Under the pieces are notes generated by a model that saw only the letters and a program-made list of their open reading frames with translations, was not told the origin of the DNA and made no database searches. A stretch of DNA of 21,424 bases, taken from the IMG/VR virus record IMGVR_UViG_3300013117_000272, positions 1 through 21,424 of that record; one strand, 5' to 3'. A program made the translations under genes and the position numbers. This DNA comes from a virus. Shown here in pieces: positions 6,392 to 13,049 of this stretch. Numbering within the stretch: position 1 is the first letter of the stretch; every line of letters starts with the position of its first letter.

Positions 6392-7190
6392 ATACACACC
6401 GGAACAGATCGAGTTTTTGCGGGAGGGCTATCAGTCTATGAACACCCGCGATCTGACAAAAGCCTTCAATGCAAAGTACGGCGCCAGCAAAACCGAAACT
6501 GCAATTAAATCGGCCTTGGCTAATCGTAAAATAACCTGCGGGCGAGCTCACAAAGACAGGCTGGTTACTCTCCGCCGGCTATGCACTCCGGAGCAAGATC
6601 AGTTTATAAAAAACAATTATATAAAACTGAGCCAGCGTGAATTGACAACCATGCTTAACGCGAAATTCAATACCGGCTTTACCGTAGGGCAAATTAAAAC
6701 GTATGTAAAAAACCATAAGATCCGGTCAGGCCGGACAGGCTGTTTTGAAAAGGGTAACACGCCTTGGAATCACGGTACAAAAGGGCAGGGATTAACGGGC
6801 CCGAATAGCGGCTCTTTTAAAAAAGGGAACGTGCCGGCGAACCGCAAACCACTGTGGAGCGAGAGGGTTTGTTCGAAGGATGGGTTTGTATTAATGAAAG
6901 TTCCGGAGGTTGACCCGTATACCGGATTCCCGACGCGCTATAAGCATAAGCACGTTTACATATGGGAGCAGGAGAACGGCCCGGTACCGGAGGGAGTGGT
7001 CGTAGCATTTAAAGGTGGAGATAAAACAAACTGCGAGCCAGAAAACCTGATGCTGATTTCGCGTGCGGAGCTACTCCGGTTAAACAAGCATGGATACAAA
7101 GACGCGCCCGATGAATTAAAGCCGAGCATACTGGCGTTGGCCAAACTTGAAGTAAAAGCATTTGAAAAGGGACACAGTAAAAACATATGA
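6369..7190 (+). CDS. HNH endonuclease with two N-terminal HTH repeats
   Basis: A 273-residue protein. Residues 9-59 and 72-122 are two related repeats (YTPEQIEFLREGY... and CTPEQDQFIKNNY..., each ending KI.(C/S)GR) that look like Myb/SANT-type DNA-binding helices. Residues 123-160 hold the GNTPWN and GNVPANRKP linker motifs common in phage HNH proteins. Residues 195-230 (HVYIWEQENGPVPEG, then NCEPENLMLISR) carry the HNH nuclease core with His193/195, Asn221 and Asn226. It nicks or cuts DNA, either as a free-standing homing nuclease or in replication or packaging. It overlaps genes on both sides. Confidence 0.88.
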   Translation: MAMTKPNRYTPEQIEFLREGYQSMNTRDLTKAFNAKYGASKTETAIKSALANRKITCGRAHKDRLVTLRRLCTPEQDQFIKNNYIKLSQRELTTMLNAKFNTGFTVGQIKTYVKNHKIRSGRTGCFEKGNTPWNHGTKGQGLTGPNSGSFKKGNVPANRKPLWSERVCSKDGFVLMKVPEVDPYTGFPTRYKHKHVYIWEQENGPVPEGVVVAFKGGDKTNCEPENLMLISRAELLRLNKHGYKDAPDELKPSILALAKLEVKAFEKGHSKNI

Positions 7191-7390
7191 ATTTACCATC
7201 ATGGATATATCCATTGGAGCGATTGATTCTAAGCAAGCAAATGGGTGTCAATGTCTATGCCACGGCCAGGTTCGCCGGCTTACACCTGGAACGAATCAGA
7301 CACCTATCAACATGCCGGCACATAGCTCTGATTGGCACATCGTTAAAAGGCCAATTGTCTCTATTTAAACCACCAAAACAAGACCGTTAG
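7187..7390 (+). CDS. Hypothetical small protein (67 aa)
   Basis: A 67-residue protein whose ATG overlaps the HNH stop (ATGA), implying translational coupling, with AAGGGAC upstream. The middle (QMGVNVYATARFAGLHLERIRHL) could form a small helix-turn-helix. A second frame over the same bases (7162-7368) also stays open but has a poorer start. Family unknown. Confidence 0.45.
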   Translation: MNLPSWIYPLERLILSKQMGVNVYATARFAGLHLERIRHLSTCRHIALIGTSLKGQLSLFKPPKQDR

Positions 7391-7397
7391 CAAACTT

Positions 7398-7583
7398 ATG
7401 AGACCTTTTGTCTGGATAGATACAAAACCGAATCGCGCTTTTCCCGCCGGCCCGCCTGGCTTAACTAAAAAATTTCAGTCCAATCATCCAATTAGGATGC
7501 GGATGGCTATATATAACAATGGGTCCTTCCAGAGACCCCGCTCTTATACGGTTTCGAGTGGCGCGGGTGAAGGGTACACTTAA
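7398..7583 (+). CDS. Doubtful small ORF (61 aa)
   Basis: A 61-codon open frame rich in Pro, Arg and Ser with no good ribosome site and no recognised family. The same stretch holds a small stem-loop (GGGTC 7521-7525 with GACCC 7534-7538), so it could be untranslated leader for the zinc-ribbon gene that follows. I list it because otherwise this 220-base gap would be empty. Confidence 0.25.
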   Translation: MRPFVWIDTKPNRAFPAGPPGLTKKFQSNHPIRMRMAIYNNGSFQRPRSYTVSSGAGEGYT

Positions 7584-7610
7584 TTTTGAAAATCGGAAGG
7601 AAAATGGAAA

Positions 7611-7940
7611 ATGGTTAAATTTTATAAGTGTTTAGAGCCGCAAGATAGGATTTGCCCGAATTGCAAGGATGATAAAGGCGAGCCCATGAACGAAGGGGAA
7701 CCATTACCAAGAACTCACTTGCTCATATCCGGTTTTCTTTCATCGGTAATGAGCGGTCAAGGGCGGAGTTGTTGCCTGGTGGAATATGCCGAGGGCTGGT
7801 GTGGATTCCCTGGTTTTAGTGGTTTTTCGGTGATGTGTCCGGATTGTGGGTGTGAAGCTGGAATTGATCCGCAGCCGATGCCGGATATGGCGGTGTTGGA
7901 ATGGCGAAAATGGCAGGTAGAGAATAAGGTGGCGGCTTGA
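7611..7940 (+). CDS. Lar-like zinc-ribbon protein with capsid-derived insert
   Basis: A 109-residue protein behind GGAAGG. The ends match the restriction-alleviation Lar pattern: a first knuckle CPNC (Cys15, Cys18), a second knuckle CPDCGC after FSVM, then a tail with MAVLEWRKWQVEN resembling the family's closing AIEAWNxR. Lar proteins modulate type I restriction in some phages; here that role is inferred. Oddly, residues 19-37 (KDDKGEPMNE, then GEPLPRTHL) are encoded by a 59-base block that is a rearranged copy of part of the capsid gene. The spacing between knuckles is also longer than I would expect. The gene end overlaps the helicase start by four bases. Confidence 0.6.
   Translation: MVKFYKCLEPQDRICPNCKDDKGEPMNEGEPLPRTHLLISGFLSSVMSGQGRSCCLVEYAEGWCGFPGFSGFSVMCPDCGCEAGIDPQPMPDMAVLEWRKWQVENKVAA
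7664..7722 (+). repeat. Rearranged copy of capsid-gene DNA (31 nt direct + 28 nt inverted)
   Basis: Bases 7664-7694 are identical to 20287-20317. The next 28 bases, 7695-7722, are the exact reverse complement of 20321-20348; counting base 7694 in both, the inverted match is 29. Thus 59 bases here correspond to one continuous 63-base capsid segment with its second half flipped and three bases (20318-20320) lost. Flanking bases on both sides do not match. The block keeps the reading frame open. Confidence 0.95.
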
Positions 7941-9601
7941 CGGATCAAACGGACCGACCGGACCAGGATAAGGTTGAGCGGTATAAAAAGCAGGTTGAAG
8001 AGCGTAAAGCAGCCGAGGCGGAGAAGTATAAAACGGATGATCCTGTAAAGGAAATTCTGCCGTGGTTCATCCGCGACTGTTTAAACGCCAATGAATTCGG
8101 CGACGGGATGCTTTTCAAGGAATTGTATCGTGGGAAATTTCTCTACAATAAAGCAATGGCCTGTTGGATGATCTGGAATGGCCACCATTGGGAAATCGAT
8201 TACATGGACGCGGCACTGGCCGCGGTGGAAGGTGTTGTGGCCGAATATCAGAAGGAATTTAACCGGGTTGATATCGAAATCAAGAAAATGGATGAAAAAG
8301 ACCCGGCCCTGGGGTACATGAAATCGGTTAGAAAATCGATTAAAAGCCGTATAAACGCCCTGCGCGGCAAATCCCGCCGGCAAAACTGCCTTTTATTTGC
8401 GCACACGACCGACGATCCGGTCGCCATCCAAGGGGATGAAATCGATAATCAACCGTGGCTGCTGCCCTGCCCTAATGGTGTTGTGGATTTAAAAACCGGT
8501 ATTTTCAGAGGTGGGCGGCCGGATGATTACCTTCTGAAAGCCTGCCGGGTAAAATGGGCCGGGATCGATGCACCCAGGGACGCCTGGGAATCGGCGCTGA
8601 TGCAAATTTATGATGATGATGCGGCGGTGGTCGGTTTTATGCAGCGACTTTGCGGCTGCGCTCTGGTGGGCGCGGTGATCGAACATATTTTTGCGGTATT
8701 GATCGGCAAGCGCGGCCGCAACGGCAAAGGGTCTATTTTTATGGGGATGCTGCTGCACGTTTTGGGCCAGCTGGCCGCGCCGATCACGCCGGAAATGCTG
8801 CTGGCCCAAGCGACCAAGGGTAGTTCATCGGGGCCCACGCCGGATATTATGTCCCTGCGCGGGCTGCGGTTTGCGTTTGCCACTGAAACAGACGAACACG
8901 CGCGGTTTTCAGCCGCCCGGGTAAAATGGTTTTCAGGCGGTGAAGAGCTTACCGGCCGCAATCCGCACGATAAATACCCGACTACATTCAAACCGACCCA
9001 TACGCTTTTTTTACTAACCAATTACGAGCCGCACGCGCCGGCGGATGATGATGCCTTCTGGGAAAGAATTCTGCAGATCCCGCACAATATATCGTTTGTC
9101 AACCGCGATCCCAAAGAGCCGCACGAACGTAAAGCGGATTTGTATTTAGCTGAAAAACTCAAAGCGCAGGCCCCGGGTATTCTGGCCTGGATAGTGGAAG
9201 GTTGTCTGTTGTGGCAAAAAGATGGCCTGGACCCGCCGCCGGAGATTTTAGCGGCCAAACAAAAATACCGGCGCCGGGAAGATGTGCTGCTGGATTTTTT
9301 GGATGAATGCTGCCTTACAGAAAAAGAGTCCACCGGCGGGGCATCGCATCTTTTTACGGTTTTTGAAGTCTGGTGGAAGATCAATGTTTCAAAACACGCG
9401 CCCAAACAAAAATCATTCGGTAATTTGATGGGTAAAAAGTTCGAAAAAGATAAAATCGGCGGTGTTTATCGATATTATGGCGTACGGCTTAAAGATCACC
9501 TGCAAGCATATTTGGATCAAAATAAAGCTATAAAAGAAATTGAACTTGAAACACTGATCCGTTACGGGCCCAATCAGGACGATCAGGACCATTTGATTTA
9601 A
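7937..9601 (+). CDS. Phage replicative helicase, P4/D5 primase C-terminal family
   Basis: A 554-residue superfamily 3-type ATPase. The N-terminal 35 residues are charged and helical. About 40-200 correspond to the D5_N-type region. Walker A is G257-KRGRNGKGS-266, and Walker B is within RFAFATETDE (311-320). A winged-helix-like C-terminal domain runs from about 425 to 525. Proteins of this kind unwind the origin and fork in P4-like phages and plasmids. The start appears to be a TTG at 7937 overlapping the preceding stop, with AAGGTGG upstream; there is no nearby ATG in frame. Primase function is supplied by a separate gene at 9859. The C-terminal domain recurs in the protein at 11874. Confidence 0.9.
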   Translation: MTDQTDRPDQDKVERYKKQVEERKAAEAEKYKTDDPVKEILPWFIRDCLNANEFGDGMLFKELYRGKFLYNKAMACWMIWNGHHWEIDYMDAALAAVEGVVAEYQKEFNRVDIEIKKMDEKDPALGYMKSVRKSIKSRINALRGKSRRQNCLLFAHTTDDPVAIQGDEIDNQPWLLPCPNGVVDLKTGIFRGGRPDDYLLKACRVKWAGIDAPRDAWESALMQIYDDDAAVVGFMQRLCGCALVGAVIEHIFAVLIGKRGRNGKGSIFMGMLLHVLGQLAAPITPEMLLAQATKGSSSGPTPDIMSLRGLRFAFATETDEHARFSAARVKWFSGGEELTGRNPHDKYPTTFKPTHTLFLLTNYEPHAPADDDAFWERILQIPHNISFVNRDPKEPHERKADLYLAEKLKAQAPGILAWIVEGCLLWQKDGLDPPPEILAAKQKYRRREDVLLDFLDECCLTEKESTGGASHLFTVFEVWWKINVSKHAPKQKSFGNLMGKKFEKDKIGGVYRYYGVRLKDHLQAYLDQNKAIKEIELETLIRYGPNQDDQDHLI

Positions 9602-9615
9602 ATTGTCCTGATTTT
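9582..9615 (+). terminator. Stem-loop with T tract at end of helicase gene
   Basis: ATCAGGAC (9582-9589) pairs with GTCCTGAT (9605-9612). After one mismatch, ATTT pairs with AAAT inside, and the stem is followed by a T run that continues from the last paired base. It overlaps the last codons of the helicase. It could terminate the helicase message, or serve as a binding site, because the AGGAC motif recurs through the next 250 bases. Confidence 0.6.
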
Positions 9616-9858
9616 ATATAGTTATAACTATTTTAAATCACTTGTTTTAATTTAACGGATTTCTATTTTTGCCATATAGGACCATTGAGGCCCTATATAT
9701 AAGAAAAACTTTGTTTTTAAGTATCACTTTGAATGTTTATACCGTCTTATAGTCCTATCATCCATAACTATATTTATTAATAATAATATTAATAAATTAT
9801 AAATATGACTATAAACAGGACCTTTTTTTAAAGGTCCTGATATTAATAAAATAAAATT
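9602..9858 (+). other. AT-rich intergenic region, candidate replication origin
   Basis: This 257-base gap between helicase and primase is strongly AT-rich in an otherwise GC-rich region. AGGAC or its complement occurs at 9576, 9585, 9605, 9678, 9752, 9817 and 9834. A 14-base palindrome (ATAGTTATAACTAT) lies at 9618-9631, and a 7-bp inverted repeat ATATAGG/CCTATAT at 9674-9698. A long run of only A and T (TATTTATTAATAATAATATT...) lies near 9768-9800 and could serve as an unwinding element. Repeats plus an AT-rich stretch next to the helicase and primase genes is the usual make-up of a phage origin. Function is inferred. Confidence 0.5.
9816..9839 (+). promoter_or_regulatory. 10-bp palindromic stem upstream of primase
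   Basis: A perfect 24-base inverted repeat: CAGGACCTTT and AAAGGTCCTG around four T residues, ending 19 bases before the primase ATG. No T tract follows, so it is more likely an operator, origin element or message-level stem than a terminator. It contains two of the seven AGGAC/GTCCT copies of the region. Confidence 0.6.
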
Positions 9859-11091
9859 ATGAACGTATTGGATTTGTTAATAAAATTCGGGATCGAACCG
9901 GTAAAAGCATCGTCCAGCAAGGGCGGGGAATGGTGGTCGCCGTGCCCCGGGTGCGGTGGTGATGATCGGTTCCACGTCTGGCCGGCGCAAAACAACGGCG
10001 GCGGATCGTACTGGTGCCGCCGGTGTGACAAGGGCGGCGACGCGATCCAGTTTTTAATGGATTTTGAAAACAAGACCTTTCCGGAGGCCTGTACGGCCCT
10101 GGGCCGGGAAATTCCTTCGTCCGAGAGTTTCAGGCGGCCGTTTCAGCGGCCAAAAACCGCAAAAACAGCTTGGAAACCAACCGAATATAAAGCGCCTACG
10201 GAACTGTGGCGGAAAAAAGCAGGCGCGTTTATCGATAAATGTCACTCGGATTTACTCATAAAACCGGAAAAACTGGCCTGGCTGGCCGGCCGCGGGTTGG
10301 ATATCGAGGCGGTAAAGGCGTTTAAGCTGGGTGTAAATCTGGATAATTACTTCAGATCGCGGGAATCCTGGGGCCTGGAAACGATCTTAAAGGCCGACAA
10401 AAAGCCCAAAAAACTGTGGATACCCAGGGGGATCGTGATTCCGTACCTGGTTAACGGCATCGGGTCGAACATCCCGCTGCGGATCCGGATCCGGCGGCCG
10501 AAGGCGGACCTGAAAACCGAAAAAGGCCGTAAATACTACATCGTGCCCGGTTCCGGTATGGATACCATGCTGATCCGGCTGCATGGCAACCTTTTTGTGA
10601 TACTCGAGGCCGAGCTGGACGCCATGGCCACGGCCGCGGCCTGCCCGGACGATATCGGTGCCCTGGCTGTGGGATCATCTTCAACCAAACCGGATATGGC
10701 GGCCGCGGCGATCCTGAAACACGCGGACCGGATACTGGTGGCCCTTGATTTCGACGAGGCCGGAGCCAAAGCCTGGCAGTGGTGGCAGCAACAATATCCC
10801 CAGGCCGAGCGTTGGCCGGTACCCGACGGTAAGGATCCGGGCGATGCCATCAAAGCCGGGGTGGATCTGTACGCCTGGGTGTATGCGGGCCTGCCTCCAT
10901 CTATGACCGTCGGACGTTCTTTTTTGGATTGTGGAAAAAAGGGGGGCGCGGATATTTTACCGGAAACGGTCGCGGAAAAAGCGGCGGCGGCGCCGGAAAA
11001 AGAACTGGGCGCGGAATTGGAAAAAAAGCACAAATGCAAGGTTTGCGGCTGGTATGGTGAACATTATGAGTTTTGCCCGGCGAAGGGATAA
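9859..11091 (+). CDS. DNA primase, CHC2 zinc finger plus TOPRIM
   Basis: A 410-residue phage primase. Cys29 and Cys32 (CPGC) with Cys53 and Cys56 (CRRC) form the N-terminal zinc ribbon that reads template DNA. A TOPRIM-type domain follows, with Glu250/Glu252 (VILEAELDAMA) and an acidic pair Asp297/Asp299 (LVALDFDEAG) for metal binding. The last 20 residues hold an extra cluster CKVCGWYGEHYEFC (Cys393, Cys396, His402, Cys406) that may bind a second zinc. It would make RNA primers for the D5-type helicase encoded upstream. The ATG at 9859 has no strong ribosome site. No helicase domain is fused, unlike P4 alpha protein. Confidence 0.9.
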   Translation: MNVLDLLIKFGIEPVKASSSKGGEWWSPCPGCGGDDRFHVWPAQNNGGGSYWCRRCDKGGDAIQFLMDFENKTFPEACTALGREIPSSESFRRPFQRPKTAKTAWKPTEYKAPTELWRKKAGAFIDKCHSDLLIKPEKLAWLAGRGLDIEAVKAFKLGVNLDNYFRSRESWGLETILKADKKPKKLWIPRGIVIPYLVNGIGSNIPLRIRIRRPKADLKTEKGRKYYIVPGSGMDTMLIRLHGNLFVILEAELDAMATAAACPDDIGALAVGSSSTKPDMAAAAILKHADRILVALDFDEAGAKAWQWWQQQYPQAERWPVPDGKDPGDAIKAGVDLYAWVYAGLPPSMTVGRSFLDCGKKGGADILPETVAEKAAAAPEKELGAELEKKHKCKVCGWYGEHYEFCPAKG

Positions 11092-11095
11092 GTAT

Positions 11096-11158
11096 ATGAA
11101 TTGCTGTTTTGACGGCTGCGGATGGCGGCAGGATGCTGAAAATGAACGCAAAGATTGA
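11096..11158 (+). CDS. Possible 20-aa Cys-rich peptide
   Basis: A 20-codon frame reading MNCCFDGCGWRQDAEN and then a short charged tail, placed five bases after the primase stop and behind AAGGGATA. It overlaps the start of the next gene in another frame. It may be a real micropeptide or only a re-initiation step that couples primase to the gene below. Weak support. Confidence 0.25.
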   Translation: MNCCFDGCGWRQDAENERKD

Positions 11159-11873
11159 AAAGCTGAAAGATAAGATCACCGGGGAAGAGGCCGAGGATCT
11201 GGCGCTGTTGCAGACAGCGGTGGAAGAAACCCGCAAGGCGTACCAGGCGGACTATTCGGCGGCGGCCAAGCGCAACTGGGACGCGGCCAAAGACGGCCTG
11301 GCCGGGGCGATTGCGGGCCTGGAAGCCCGGTATCTGTCTGTGGAACCGCCGTTTGCAACCCGCACCGAGGCTTTAAAGTATTTGCAGGGCCAGGGGTATA
11401 AAATCAAAAAAAGCAAACTGTATAACGACGCCAAGGCCGGGCTTTTGGCGGTGCAGGCCGACGGCACGGTTTTGAAAGCCGATGTGTCTGATTATATTTT
11501 ACGGGGGGATTTAAAGCGCACGTCCGATGAATTCGGCAATATGAGTAAAACCCAGGCTGAAAAACTGGTCAACGAAAACGAAAAGCTGAAAATACAGATT
11601 GAAAAATTAAGGTTCGATTTTGAAAAAGATAAAAAACTGCATATTTTGCGCTCGGACGCTGAAACCGCCACGGCCGTTAAAATCGGGGCTTTGGAATCGG
11701 GGTTAAAACACCTGGCCATGATCAAGGCTGTTGACTGGATTGTGGCTGTGGGCGGCGATCCCAAAAAAGTGCGGGTGTGGCAGGAATTGTTTTATGCCGA
11801 TGTGGATGATCTGCTGCACGAATTCGGCAATATGGATGAAATAGAAGTTTTGGTTAGGAAAGGAGGTAAGTAA
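11142..11873 (+). CDS. Putative terminase small subunit
   Basis: A 243-residue protein. A helical N-terminal region rich in Lys, Glu and Ala leads to an HTH-like segment (TRTEALKYLQGQGYKIKKSK, then LYNDAKAGLL) of the sort found in Nu1-type terminase small subunits. A coiled coil follows (AEKLVNENEKLKIQIEKL...), then a C-terminal domain. Small terminase subunits recognise the packaging site and recruit the large subunit, which is encoded 1.4 kb downstream. I prefer the ATG at 11142 (AGGA nine bases upstream) to ATG 11133 or TTG 11109. The assignment rests on HTH plus coiled-coil layout and position, so another packaging or DNA-binding role is possible. Confidence 0.55.
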   Translation: MNAKIEKLKDKITGEEAEDLALLQTAVEETRKAYQADYSAAAKRNWDAAKDGLAGAIAGLEARYLSVEPPFATRTEALKYLQGQGYKIKKSKLYNDAKAGLLAVQADGTVLKADVSDYILRGDLKRTSDEFGNMSKTQAEKLVNENEKLKIQIEKLRFDFEKDKKLHILRSDAETATAVKIGALESGLKHLAMIKAVDWIVAVGGDPKKVRVWQELFYADVDDLLHEFGNMDEIEVLVRKGGK

Positions 11874-12635
11874 ATGCCCAATGTAGTTATTAGAACAAAA
11901 TTAAGAAATATATTGATTTGTGATTTCGAGCTTAGCATGAGAGCAACAAGAATATTATCTTATTTGATTATTGATCATACTATAGAAGATATTTTAAAAA
12001 TGGTCGAAAGTGGTCAGTTGAAAAAAATTAAAGGAATAGGAGATAAAACATTTATAGAAATTACAGAGTGTTTTTCAAAACAAATTACAGCGTCATGGTT
12101 AAGAGAAAAATGGGGGGAGCTTGAAACAGAATTAAGCCTATTACGAGCGCAAATAAAATATATGAATGAAATATTAAAAAGGCTAAGAGAAGAAGCTATG
12201 TCCGTAAGAGGTTTATGGACTGATAAAATAAACTTGGTTGAAGGCTACCTGTTGTGGCAGAAGCAAGGTTTAAACCCGCCTCCTATGGAATATATATCCC
12301 AATGGCACCACCCAAGGATGGAAAAATCCCATCCCAGATCATGTTCCACCGTAAAACAGGCCCTCGCGGAATACAGGCGGAAGCGGACAATCCGCAGGGC
12401 CTGGTCCAGCGAGGATATTCTTTCAGACTTTCTTGATGAGTGTTGCGAGATCGGACCGGAATTGAATGAAGGCGCATCTGTTCTCTATGATTGTTTCGAA
12501 AATTGGTGGACGAAAAAAGTTTCGAAAAATCCTCCCAAACAACGGCGATTCGGCCAGTGGCTTGGAATGCGGTTTGAAAAGCGAAAGATTAAAGGTGCTT
12601 ATGTTTATAAAGGTATTTCACTTCAAATTGAATAA
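11874..12635 (+). CDS. Fusion of RNA polymerase alpha-CTD-like domain with D5-type C-terminal domain
   Basis: A 253-residue protein behind a perfect AAAGGAGG. Residues 15-70 (DFELSMRATRILSYLIIDHT, then IEDIL... LKKIKGIGDKTFIEI) match the C-terminal domain of bacterial RNA polymerase alpha, including the helix-hairpin-helix that contacts DNA. Residues 72-118 look like a coiled coil. From residue 122 (VEGYLLWQKQGLNPPP) to the end it resembles the last 130 residues of the phage helicase at 7937: shared DFLDECC, a GAS patch, an F..WW pattern, and PPKQRRFGQWLG against APKQKSFGNLMG. An extra 20-odd residues sit near 138-160. The first half is AT-rich, the second GC-rich, which fits a mosaic join. 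It may bind DNA or polymerase and compete with or regulate the helicase; this is inference. Confidence 0.75.
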   Translation: MPNVVIRTKLRNILICDFELSMRATRILSYLIIDHTIEDILKMVESGQLKKIKGIGDKTFIEITECFSKQITASWLREKWGELETELSLLRAQIKYMNEILKRLREEAMSVRGLWTDKINLVEGYLLWQKQGLNPPPMEYISQWHHPRMEKSHPRSCSTVKQALAEYRRKRTIRRAWSSEDILSDFLDECCEIGPELNEGASVLYDCFENWWTKKVSKNPPKQRRFGQWLGMRFEKRKIKGAYVYKGISLQIE

Positions 12636-12817
12636 CAGCTACCCTGGTAGACCTAAAAGGTCCCTGTGCATAAACTTTCTATATAAATTTTCTTTTTTTT
12701 CTTTTTAAAAGTTATAGTAAAAAAAGACTTAAAGTCTACCTATAAGAATAACCGATAGAGTGGGCAGGAATTTTTAAACGAAATAAAAATCTTAAACAAA
12801 AAAAAGGAGATTTTACA
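12636..12817 (+). promoter_or_regulatory. AT-rich spacer with inverted repeats, possible operator/promoter
   Basis: A 182-base gap after the fusion gene. It contains GACCT-AAA-AGGTC near 12652-12664 and AGACTT-A-AAGTCT at 12725-12737, and ends with a strong GGAG ribosome site for the HTH gene. The AAGGTC half-site echoes the hairpin upstream of primase. The small symmetric sites next to an HTH gene suggest autoregulation. No clear -35/-10 pair is visible to me. Confidence 0.3.
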
Positions 12818-13048
12818 ATGGTTGAATTGGATAAGTTCAAACTCCATGCTCATGAGTTTATTACGGTGGATCTATTAACGGTTGATGAGCTTGCGGGTGT
12901 TTTACGGGTACCTAAGAGCTGGGTATATTCCAGGACCAAGGAAACCGGACTGGGGTCTATGCCCAGGGTCGTCGTGGGGAAATATCGGCGTTTTGTGCTG
13001 GCTGATGTGATGGCCTGGCTGGAAAAGCAAACCGAAAAAAAGGGTTAA
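12818..13048 (+). CDS. Small HTH protein, AlpA/MerR-like
   Basis: A 76-residue protein with a winged HTH in residues 20-70: LLTVDELAGVLRVPKSWVYS, then a turn and a wing PRVVVGKYRRFVLADVMAWL. This is the standard pattern of excisionase-like and Mor/AlpA helper proteins. AAAAAGGAG lies upstream. It opens the short AT-rich block just before the large terminase gene, and may control late genes or assist packaging-site recognition. Specific role unknown. Confidence 0.7.
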   Translation: MVELDKFKLHAHEFITVDLLTVDELAGVLRVPKSWVYSRTKETGLGSMPRVVVGKYRRFVLADVMAWLEKQTEKKG

Positions 13049-13049
13049 A

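Noticed and set aside
7664-7722. Diversity-generating retroelement template/variable pair
   Set aside because: No reverse transcriptase is visible, there is no adenine-biased mismatch pattern (the copies are identical), and half of the match is inverted.
8489-9021. Long open frames on the minus strand opposite the helicase gene
   Set aside because: They are mirror frames of a GC-rich gene, rich in Arg, Pro and Ser, with no ribosome sites and no recognisable domain.
12254-12436. Second open frame within the fusion gene, possibly showing a frameshift
   Set aside because: The main frame stays open and keeps D5-like similarity on both sides; the alternative frame shows no match to the helicase.
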